In this document: positions 47,202 to 57,500 of the stretch, one piece after another
Layout of the letters: each line of letters starts with the position of its first letter
How positions within the stretch are numbered: position 1 is the first letter of the stretch
Source: Ulva prolifera
Taxonomy: Eukaryota; Chlorophyta; Ulvophyceae; Ulvales; Ulvaceae
Direction of reading: 5' to 3'
DNA length: 64,000 nt
Assembly (NCBI GenBank): GCA_023078555.1
Contig: CM041196.1
Location: 7,017,985 to 7,081,984, forward strand
Position numbers and translations under genes: made by a program
Notes under the pieces: generated by a model
Databases searched by the model: none
The model's input: the letters and a program-made list of their open reading frames with translations, nothing else
Told to the model about the DNA's origin: nothing

Positions 47202-47877
47202 ATTTGACACGCTGGTTGGCCAAATGTGGAGCAAGCCCGAGCCTTGCCGAGCTCGGTGCCCTCACCGGTGCATGCTTTGTATACAGATGAGGCTATGTGA
47301 TCAGCATGAGTCTTGCCTGCGGCTGTGCATGGCCGCACAGAGATGTGTGCAGGTTGCACAATTAGGTGTGACTTTGCCCACAACTTGCAGTTAAAGGGTC
47401 TTGGCTGTCACAGCACAATACATGACCACGGTAGCCACCATGTGATTTGGAGGTATGTAATGCGAGGGTACATAATTTGACGAGGTGACAGTAATCATCC
47501 CCATGGAACAGACCATGTGTTGCCATTATATTCGGTCTCAGATCTTAATCATGTGTACTGTCAAAACATCGTACATGTCTCTTTCTGTGTAGGGCTGACT
47601 AGATCACTCACAGCAGTGTGTATGACTGCATGACGCCATACTAACACGATCACATAGCCACGGTCCAGGAGACACCGACGTCTTCGCCACGCACTGCTGC
47701 AAAAGCTAGCTGCTGCCACAGAGAGCAACAGCAGCAGTTTAGTCCAGTACGCAGAGGATGGGCAAGCAGCAACACTCGATGCCACGGCAGCTCTGACGCA
47801 GCATCAGCTTGCTGCCTCACTGCTCTAGCGCAAGGCCAGTCCGGCCGCCAGGGCTATGTGGCGGTCCATCAGGAGCC
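47202..47877. other. Convergent intergenic region
   Basis: It lies between the 3' end of the plus-strand cysteine-rich candidate and the 3' end of the minus-strand MEKHLA gene. Open frames (for example 47026-47394 plus, 47561-47785 minus) show no domain. I see nothing else in it. Confidence 0.4.
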
Positions 47878-50486
47878 TCACGCCGCAGCCTCGTCCGCAG
47901 GCGCGGGCGCTGCCGCCTGCAGCGCCTGTAGCCGCTCCTTGCGCCGCAGCAGCTCCTCCACCGCCTCCTGCACCCGCCCACGCGTCAGCACAAGCGAGGC
48001 ACCCAATCCATCCCAAAGCCACCACAACGGGGCCAAACGCCACTCCTGGCCACTACAGCGCTGCCTGGAGTCACCAGGATTCCAGAACACCAACTCTCCC
48101 CCTTGGATGTAAGCACTACACAGGACCCGCCGCACGAGCACAATGCTGGTGGATGTCTGGCATCACATATACATGCTCGAGCCGCTGCAGAAGCATTGGC
48201 ACGGAACGTCACGCTCCCCGGACGCGGCCAGACGCCAACAAGGTTTTGCGGCTGGGCTGCCATGGCGGCTCTCGAGGACCCACACACATCGAATATGTGC
48301 AAGATTCATGTAGCACGCAAGAATCATGTGGTGCCACGTGGGCGGGCCCCGAGGGGGGGCGGGGGGCACACCTGGACCTCCGGGCTCTTGTTGGTCATGC
48401 CCTCCTGCTCCTTGAGCGCCCGCACGGTGACCCCCTGCTCCTCTACGGCCGCCTCGGCCTCCGCTAGTGCCTCCGGCGTCGCCTCCGCCGCCTCGGCGTC
48501 CGCGCCGGCGCCGCAGTTGACGACGGTGCCATCTTCAAGGGTGTACGTGTCAAACCAAGCCGCCTGCCCCACTATTGTCCCTGCAGCGCGAGCGTGGCCG
48601 GTCGGCTTTGCTGTGTGTTGGAGGAATCTGGAGAACGTGTGCGAGCACATCTTCATGAGTGCGTGGCTCAGGGGCACAGCCATGCGGAGAGGTGGGGGGC
48701 GCAGAATATCGCTCAGAGTCTGTGGTAGGCTTGGGCACATGTCCTGGACTGCGGGGCGAGCAGGTGTGATGGTATGGTGGCCCGAGATTTTGGCCATGCA
48801 TGAGCGGCGCCAGCCAGGAGGCCCTCAGCACGGGGCTCATATGAACGCATGCATGGACGACCACGTGGTGCTGCTGAGCAAGCATGGGTGAATTGAGTGG
48901 CCAGCTTTCTTGTGCCCGGCAGCTTTTCTGGGCCCCTGTCAGGTCTGTGAACTATTGACATGATGTGAATGCTGCTGGGGAATCCCGTTTGCCCATGACG
49001 GCTTACGGCGTGAGGTGCTTCTTGAGCACACGTTTCTGATTCGATGGCCATTCGGCCACTGCCCGATACCGGACCAACGGGAGCCTGTGGCTCTGAGCGA
49101 GGCGGTGTGGCACGTGGATCAACAGCATGCTCCGGTTGAGGTGTGACCACGCTATGGCTGAGGTGTGACACTATGGCTGAGGTGTGACCACGCTATGGCT
49201 GAGGTGTGTCGGAGAGCTTCGAAAATCGCCAACAGGAACTGCGGTCGGGCTGGGCTCAGCACCTCTGAGCCAGTCAACGTGGTCGTGCGGCGCCAGCACG
49301 TGCGGAGAGCCAGTGCACGGCACAGGAATGCAGCTTGGAAGCAGACAGAGCACAGAGGCACATGCGATGTGATGCACTCCTTGTAGGCAGGTGGATCAGA
49401 TCCACAGCAGCAGGGGCTTGCTGTGGCAGGGCTGCCTCACCTGTTGGGGAAACGATGTTCCAAAGGTTCGGCTCTACCTCAAAGACCCGGCCTTTGACCC
49501 CAATTTTTCGACCCTTACGCTTCGCAACCACTAGCTCTATATCCGAGTTGGGTAGTTTCCGGCTGTCCCCCTCGACATCATCACTCTCGTTGCCCTCATC
49601 CTCCACCTCCTCTGGCTCCGCTGCGGCTTCATTCGTGGGGGAGGCGGGTCCGCTGGGGCCGCCCGGGACGATAAACTTGAGGAACTCCTCACGACTAGCC
49701 ATCTCACTGTCTTCAATGCCCGCAACACAAATTGTGGACCTGACACCAACGAGGTCGTGGTATGACTCTGCTTCAAAGGCGTCCAGTGCAGCCTGCACAC
49801 ACCCGGTCACGGTCTGCCCCTGGCCTTGATGAGGCCCTCACACCACCGGTAATGAAACATGTAACGTTTACCGGCGTTTTAACGGCTGATTTGGCAGTCA
49901 TGGAGCCTGCAGGATCGTGCCTGGTTCGCATATGTGTAGACTGCATCTTCATCTGGCACATTCGGAGCGAAGCGATTATGAGAGAGGATTGCAAACGGTG
50001 CATTGAATACAACGTCTGCGATCTTCTCTATCTCGGCACTCTCTATCAGGGGCTTGCCTGCTGCTCGCCTGTAATCTAGATCCTTGTGGACCTGATGCTC
50101 ATTGTGGCCTGTGCCTTGAATATGCCCCATATGCATCCAATGATCCATACGTTGCACATGGGGCTCAAAATCAATTGTTGTGTCTCATTACTTCAGGGTC
50201 AGGGACGCTCACTGCGGGACAATGTGTCAATACCGGAGAGGAAACTGCCGCACCTGTAGCTCTCGATCATCAACAGATGCTGCATGATAACCTCTGTTTT
50301 CTGCCAAGGTTGTAGCTTGGGGACATCTCCAAGCAGACCTCCGCTTTTCTTCGCCCCCTTCTTCCCACCCTTCTTCTTGCCTTTCTTGGCCTCACACGAC
50401 GCCGATCGACAGGACAGAGGTGCCAGAGCGAAACGATGACCTGCCCAAACCGGGGCCATGCACGTTGGAATCAGGCTGGCACGCAT
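47878..50486 (-). CDS. MEKHLA-domain protein with C-terminal WHEP domain
   Basis: Five minus-strand exons (50486-50254, 50068-49921, 49792-49441, 48580-48372, 47967-47878) give 343 residues in phase. The start (MRASLIPTCMAPVWAGHRFA) looks like a plastid transit peptide, followed by a Lys/Gly-rich patch. Residues about 62-260 form a MEKHLA (PAS-like) domain: MIESYRRAAGKPL, FNAPFAILSHNRF, VYTYANQAALDAFE, GRVFEVEPNLWNIV and VGQAAWFDTY, interrupted by an acidic insert. Residues about 286-330 form a WHEP domain (AVEEQGVTVRALKEQEG, then EAVEELLRRKERLQAL), an RNA-binding helical hairpin normally fused to aminoacyl-tRNA synthetases. Small-ligand sensing coupled to RNA binding in the plastid is a guess. 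Intron 2 starts with GC. It diverges from the alternative oxidase gene. Confidence 0.85.
49136..49210. repeat. Intronic tandem repeat, about 22 bp
   Basis: The unit GAGGTGTGACCACGCTATGG repeats three times with one shortened copy, inside intron 3 of the MEKHLA-WHEP gene. Confidence 0.75.
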
Positions 50487-51273
50487 CTTGGCTGCAATGG
50501 ATGGATGCTTCACGGCCGCGGTGGTGCCGGCGTTGTTTGCGGGATGGTCCCTTCGCACAGAAACCACGTCACAGACGTCCGTTCAAAAGCAAGCAGATAT
50601 TACTGTCTACTGAATGTGTCAGATCCCTGATGGGCATCTCGGACAGCCATTGCGATGGAACGTGGCCCGTGGCGTTTGGTGTCCACACCAGCCAATTCGG
50701 ACATTCCTTCTGAATTCAACATCAGATCCGCAAGCTAGCGCGGGCCTCAGCAAAGAATGGCTCGAACACCAGTGAAAGCTTCCTGACGCGCCTCGGTGTC
50801 TATTTTTTGCGGATCTCCGCGAGCGTTGCAGCGCATCCTTGCACCACCGTTGCCGCACCAAGCGCTGGATGCGGCTTTGTTGTTGTGTGACAGAGTCAAC
50901 CTGTGTGGAGGGACGGACATGTCCTCGGATTGAATGTCTCTAGGCAATTCGAAATGTGGTCCTAACCTGTACGGTGTGCCATGTGAAATATTCGGTGGGC
51001 ACGCAATTCGCCGCATGGTCGTAATTGCCGTCAGCGATGTGGTCAGCACAATGGCTGGGGTGCATGTGGCCACCAGGAGGACTGAGACATTCAGGCATCC
51101 ACATCATGTATATATTCACTCCATACTGGCGTGTTCGCTGGATAATCAACTACTCCAGTTCCGCTGCAGCCGGAGGTTGTCGACACGACTGTGCACAAGT
51201 ACACGCCTGACCTTGCTCAAGTTCTTGAAGAACACAACACGTTACATTACATTCATAACATCGTCTGCTCAAG
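50487..51273. promoter_or_regulatory. Bidirectional promoter region (MEKHLA-WHEP / AOX)
   Basis: The two flanking start codons point away from each other and are 787 bases apart, so this interval must carry both promoters. Frames inside it show no protein character. I found no specific operator. Confidence 0.45.
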
Positions 51274-53360
51274 ATGCTTCGACACATTTCGTCGTCTGCC
51301 GTGCTCATGGCAAGACAGGGCATGGCAGACGTGGCCACGGTACCGGCTTTGAGTGCACTGGCCAAGAATGCAGGCAACTGGGCACACGGAGGCCACGCCA
51401 AAATTTTCTCAATCGCACAGGTAAGTACTCTCATATTGTTACTGTTGGCGCTCGGCTTGATTGAGCAGTAGGCCGTCACGGCGGCATCTTGAACGCGGCC
51501 CAACCTGCCAGTCACCTGGTCATGCGGTGCACGGCTACGCCTCTTGTAGCCGGTGCTTCCGTCACATCACGCAATCTATACCAGTCACTACAACCACAGC
51601 TTTGTACTTGGCGTTTTGCGGCCATGCCTTGATCGAGGTCAGCTTCTGTTCGGAGGTTGTGTCGGCAAGTCTGCAGGCACCTTCCTCGTACTTCAGCTCA
51701 GCTGCAGCCGAGGCGAAGGGCTTCGCGCAAGGCATCTCAAAGAATGAAGAGCCGACTACTGAAGGTCTGCCTGGTGGCAAGGAGTACAATCCCGCGCCTC
51801 ACCCCTCCAAGGCAGCGACAGACCAGGATGCGAGCTACCTGCTGATGCACCCGGTGTACTCCAAGGAGTACGTCGAAAGTGTCAAGCCGAAGCATCGGCC
51901 TCCCGAGAACGTGCGCACTATCCGCATGACGCTATTGAAGTGAATGGCTGGTTCGAGCTGCACATGTGGTCAGGCTGTACGACCTCGTGCTAGCACTGGA
52001 GCATCACCCACTTGCACTGGTCTCCACCTTCCCGCCATTGCTACCCAGCCGCTGTCATCCCATCGCCTGTGGCCGTGTGCAGTTCCTAGACAGGCTCGCG
52101 TACTACAGCATCCAGACCGTGCGGGCGTCGTTTGACCTCATCACGGGGTACCACCCGGACCGCATGAACCGGGAGAAGTGGCTGACCCGCATCGTCTTCC
52201 TCGAGACCGTTGCGGGCGTCCCGGGCATGATGGGCGCCATGATCCGCCACCTCCACTCGCTACGCCTCATGCGCTGGGACCACGGCTGGATCCACACCCT
52301 CCTCGAAGAGGTGCCTCCCTGTGCAGCCCTGCTGCTCCTCTGCTCGCAGGCCCGCTTGCTAGGCCTGTGCTCGCAGGCCCGCTTGCTAGGCCTGTGCTCG
52401 CAGGCCCGCTTGCTAGGCCTGTGCTCGCAGGCCTGCTCGCTGGCCCTGTGCTCGCACTGCACGCTGGCCCCGCGTTATTACCGCTTTATTGCCAATTTAT
52501 TTCGATGGGTCTCGGTTACCATGTGTGACGGGGGCAGATTCCGCGATCCTACAGCATTGCAAAAAAATTAAAAGTGCTATAGTAATCCTGCCTCCTCGTC
52601 TTGCTCCGTGAATCACACCCTCCTCGCAAGATGCCTCCCCACCTGCCCCTGCCAATTGCATGCAGCCTATGCAAGGTACACCACACTGCCTTGAGGCCAG
52701 AGCGCACGCACATACACGCACACATGCCTTGGTGAGGTGCACAGGCCCCAGCTGCCCCGCGCTGGTAGACACCCAACACACTGGTAGACACCCAACGGCC
52801 GTGCCGAGGGGAGATCGACCGCAGGCCCCGGATTACCCTTCCAATGTGTGCGATTCGCATCCTTGCAGAACACACGCATGGCGCTCATGCATGCAGCGAC
52901 ACAGGTCATCCCATTCGCAAACCCAGGGCGCCGTGGCGTGCAGGCCGAGAACGAGCGCATGCACCTGCTCACATTCCTGCAGCTGAAGCAGCCGGGGCCA
53001 TTCATGCGCGGCCTCGTGCTCGCGACCCAAGGCGTCTTCTGCAACCTCTTCTTCCTCTGCTACCTCGTCTCCCCGACGTACTGCCACCGCATGGTCGGCT
53101 ACCTCGAGGAGGAGGCGGTGGTGACGTACACGCACCTCCTCGCCGACCTCGACGGCGGCCGCCTGCCGGAGTGGGCGGCCGAGGCGGCGCCGGACATCGC
53201 GGTGCAGTACTGGCGCCTCGAGGCGGGCGCGACGGTGCGGGACCTCGTGCTCGCGGTGCGCGCCGACGAGGCCTGCCACTCCCACGTCAACCACACCTTT
53301 GCCGGCATGAGGCACGACGAGAGCAACCCCTTCTCGAGCGGCTCCCACACCGTGCCGTAG
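51274..53360 (+). CDS. AOX: Mitochondrial alternative oxidase
   Basis: Four exons (51274-51420, 51677-51910, 52083-52310, 52944-53360) join in phase 0 to 341 residues. AOX moves electrons from ubiquinol to oxygen on the matrix face of the inner mitochondrial membrane without proton pumping. The first 45 or so residues resemble a presequence (MLRHISSSAVLMARQG). The diiron ligands are visible in FLETVAGVPGM (Glu168), ENERMH (Glu207, His210), GYLEEEAV and RADEACHSHVNHTF. The two short membrane-binding helices are present, and the protein ends NPFSSGSHTVP. No Cys occurs before the catalytic domain, so the plant regulatory disulfide is missing. There is no fungal-type extension. A 27-base repeat lies in the third intron. 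The match to green-algal AOX is strong and the gene looks intact. Confidence 0.97.
52341..52448 (+). repeat. Four-copy 27-bp minisatellite in AOX intron 3
   Basis: The unit, starting TGCTCGCAGGCCCGCTTGCT, is present three times exactly and a fourth time diverged. It starts 31 bases past the donor. Its period is a whole number of codons and the exon's frame stays open through it. Confidence 0.9.
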
Positions 53361-54575
53361 CTGCGGCTGTGGTGCCGGGCGGAGGGCACAGCGAGGGCAG
53401 AGTGTGTGGAGGGCTGGCTTCACCAGCGTTCTTGTGCGAATGAAGCCTTTCGTGAATTGTAGGCCAGCGTGTGCGTGTGATGAACCCCCAGCCTTCCTCA
53501 GCAGTAGCGTGGCTGTACCTGACAGTAGTTTTTGTTGTGTGTGACGGCTTGCATGAGCTAGCCTAGTGACGCACCGATGGCTGCTCTGTGGAGTGCTGGC
53601 CACACCAAGGCAGGAGAGGCCTGCTCTGCTTCAACTGGTAGGCGCCAAGCACACGTTGTAATGAGGGTGGCCCAGGCTGCCAGAGGCACAGTGGGTTCAG
53701 TGCCACCAGGGATGAACAGCAGCGGACATGAGGCCAGCCCATTGCATAACAGAACGCCAAGAATGCTGCAAAGCACCCCAGTGACATCTGGCAACAGGCA
53801 CAGAACCGGGAGATCACAAGCTTCAGTGTTCCAGAGTCGGATGGGCAGAATTGTAGAAGCTTACATGCTATATGATAGGGCAAACACAATGGATCACATT
53901 TAGACCAGCATCGCTTGTCGTCACGACCACAGGTCCCCAGTGTGACTGTCTGACACACAGCAGCCCCTGCCACAAGGATGCCTCAGTCTTCCACATAGAG
54001 GTGTCGACCATGCATACACTCCAAGCCGCTAGACACATGTCGTCACCTGGACAGTGTGGCAACTTGTGCTGGGGCACTAGACACCAGGAAGGTGGGGCCT
54101 CCATAGTGCTACCGGCGGCTATTCCACATCTCAGGCAACGAGTGCCAGCAACGTTCGAATCAAATATCTCTGGCCATGAGGGCCGGGCCAGTGCCTACCC
54201 GAGGCCACCTACTCCCATGTCCACTTCTGCCGAGCCGCAAGGAGCACTCTGAGAAGGGCCCCGCGGCACCGTAGCACTACCTACCACACCTCATACACAA
54301 GCTCCTTGCGGCCATGAGCACCTCAGGTACAACAGCCGAATCACAAATAACCAAACTGCAAACGGCATAGCGTGACCTCACAATCTACACGATGTGCCCT
54401 GTCAGCACCGCCCACACCCCTGCGTTTCATTCAATACGTGCGGCGCCTCAGCCACTCTTGTGGCCACCTCGCCTCGCGGGCTTCACGGCCTTCTCACGCG
54501 CAGCCAGCGCCCAGCGCACAGCACCGGCCACCGCGCGCGCGGGGGGTGCTCGCGGGGGCGGAGGAATGGAGCGCC
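53361..54575. other. Convergent intergenic region (AOX / RND protein)
   Basis: It lies between two 3' ends. Frames at 53.6-54.7 kb on both strands lack motifs. TTACA at 53859-53863 would read TGTAA on the minus strand and could serve the RND gene, though it is about 700 bases past its stop. Confidence 0.4.
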
Positions 54576-57500
54576 TCAGACGGTGTGGATGTACTGCAGG
54601 TGGCTGGGCGGCGCGGTCTGCGGGGTCGCGGGGGCGGCGGCGGGGGTGGCTGAGGGGCGGTGCACGAGCATGCTGCGCCGCGCGAGGCGCTCCATGAGCG
54701 CGCGCGCCTCCTTGTGCTCCAGCAGCACCTTGTAGCCGACGCGCAGCAGCACGAGCGCGAGCGCGGACGACATCACGACGAGCAGCAGGCTGCCGAGGTT
54801 GCCGAGGGGCCCCCGCTTGCTCACGAACCGGCTCGTCGCCGGGGCGATCATCTGCACACGCATACGCTGATTAGTGATACAACGATACACCTGTAACGGC
54901 AGGCAGCGCCACGGGAAGCGCACGCCACAAGGAGAGGACCACCGCACACCCGAGCCGCCGACGCCAGTCCATGTGGACTAGCACATGAGCTGCTGTGGCC
55001 GGAGGGCTCTTGTGTGGTAGTGGACTGAGACTGGAGCACGGAGGGAAGTGCACAAAATGCACACATGGACTGTCTGCAAAAGCAGCGTTAGAGCGCATGC
55101 AGCTAGATGGAAAAGACGTGTTCAGTGTGGGCGAGGGGTCCTCTGCCGCACACCGGCCGGGGCAGCAAAGGACCTCGTTGCAATGGCGGCATCAACAGCC
55201 TGACTCACTGCTGCATGAGCCTGGCAGTTTGTGTCATGGCCACGCAGGTATCTCCCCAGGTGCTTTGGCATCGGCGACTGCAGTGGGCAGCGGAGGCAGC
55301 GCAGCACCAGAACTCGGCAGGGACGCCGCATGAGAAGGCAGCAAAGGTGGCGTGGGGGGCGCACCATCACGGCGAGGCCGATCATGCATACGAGCATGAA
55401 GCGCACGGCGCGGCTGCGCATCACGGCGGCGATGGTGCGGCGGGTGAGCGTCGCGGCCGGCGGCGGCCGCGTGCGCGTGTTGACCGGCCCGAACATCGCG
55501 ATCATCGGCGTCAGGAAGAGCAGCGCAAACAAGAGGCCGACGCCCATCGTGACGGAGAGCACCGCGGCGAAGCGCTGCAGGATGAGCGTGCGCGTCGCGA
55601 ACAGCGGCAGGCACGTCGCGACGGTCGAGAAGCCGGAGGCCACGATCGGCATCCCCACCGACTGCAGCGCCTCCCTGCAGCGCGGGGCGGCGTGTCTACA
55701 TGTGTGACACGGCGAGCCTGTGAAGGCGCATGCATGTGGGCATACATCCGCGAGGATCTGTCAGGAAACGCATGCCAGATACGGCTTGCTGTGCGGTTGT
55801 GGGGGGGCACGCGGGGCGCTGGCAAGCCGCTGCACGGCCATGTTGCAGCAGTGTCCTGTCACGATGCGAGCGCCTCTGGCGCCGCTACGCCACTCAGACC
55901 CCTCGAAGGAGAGCACTCGCATGCAGCCCACACCTCCAGCTCTGACCGCCTCTGGAGCCAGCATGGCAGGCACGCGTACATGATGACACATCAAAGGCAC
56001 GGCTCCGTCATGCATGCTGACAGCAGGCTCGCATGTGCGTGTGGAGCGGGGGCGCACATGGCCATGCCGAAGCGGTCCGGGGCGCGCGAGTGCACGTAGC
56101 TCTCGCAGATGTGGATGCAGAAGTCGACGGCGAGGCCGACGAGGCTCGTGATGGCCATGCCCTCGATCGCGCCGAGCGTCCAGCCCCAGGTGTACATGAG
56201 GCCGAGGACCGCGAGGTTCGTCATGAGCACGGTGCCCGTCGCGAGGAGCGTGAGCAGCGGGCGGCCGGTGAACACAAACACGACGGCCGCGGCGAGGCCG
56301 ATCGAGAGGAAGACGGTGCTGTACACCGACGCGGAGATCTTGACGTATGTGACCGCCGTCACCCAGTCCTCGGATGCGACAAACATGCCCTGGTATGGCT
56401 CCTCCTGTAGCAGGGGTGGGGGTGGGGGGGAGCGCTTGTGGCCACATGTCAAAACAGGGCTCCGTGAAGTCTCACGTTGCAGCGGGCCTACGACTTTGCT
56501 AGCACATCGAGCATTGGCCGCTTCTTGGCGCAGATGCTGCAGCTGCAGCGCCGCGTCTGAAAGAGTCTCTGCATCCAGCGGTGTCAATTCCTCATGAGCA
56601 TGCATGAGGTCTGCATGCGCCACAGCTTGCATGCGGTACAAGGCACATCATCCAGCAGCAGCCCCAGAAGGCCAATGTTGGGTCGCCGTGCAGTATTTCC
56701 AGGGCTGCCTCCCAGAAATTAGACCTGAATATTCGGAATTGTTGCATGTGATCGGGCCCGACGACCCAACACTGCAGGACGCCATGGATAATCTCCACAA
56801 GACGTGCTCGGCAGCCTGGGCCGGGCGCTGGCGGGGAGGCCGCACCTCCTGGATGAACTGCGCCCAGGCGTCCCAGTCGTTGTAGGAGTGGAAGACGTCG
56901 AGCGGCGCGGAGCTCTTGACCGTGGCCGTCAGCACGCCGACGCGCAGCCACGCCACCTCCGGCCACGGCGCGTCGCCGTCGTACGCAGCGCGCAGCACGA
57001 CGTCGGCGCGGGGGTCGGCGCGCGCGTACCCGATGCTCTTCCGGAACTTCTGCACACACGGGCAGAGGTTCGGCCGCGCGTCAGCATCCGCCCCCCCGGC
57101 AGCGCTCAGTGGCAGCGGGTGCTGGCCATGCAGCAATCTGGTGCAGTCATCTGCCACAATGCTGCCGTGCATGTGGACACCGGCTCTGTGTGCCAGGTGC
57201 TGTGGCGCTCTGACCGCCTTGTCATGCAGGCGGTCCCTACGTGCTGACTGCCTCTCTGACTGGTGCCGTGGTACTCCACTTTGACCAGCGCTCACGCATG
57301 CATGCGCATGATGTTGTCCCTGCGGTGCATCCTGCCTCCCTGCCGCTGTCTCAGTAATACGTGCACACGCAGCAGCGCGGGAGAGGCAGGGGGGAGCACA
57401 CGGTGCCCTCGCCGGTGGTGAGCATTCGGAAGACGGCCTCGTTGAATGCGGCGCCCGTGGGCAGGCCGGTCGCGTTGTGCAGTCGTGCGCAGTAGGGTTT

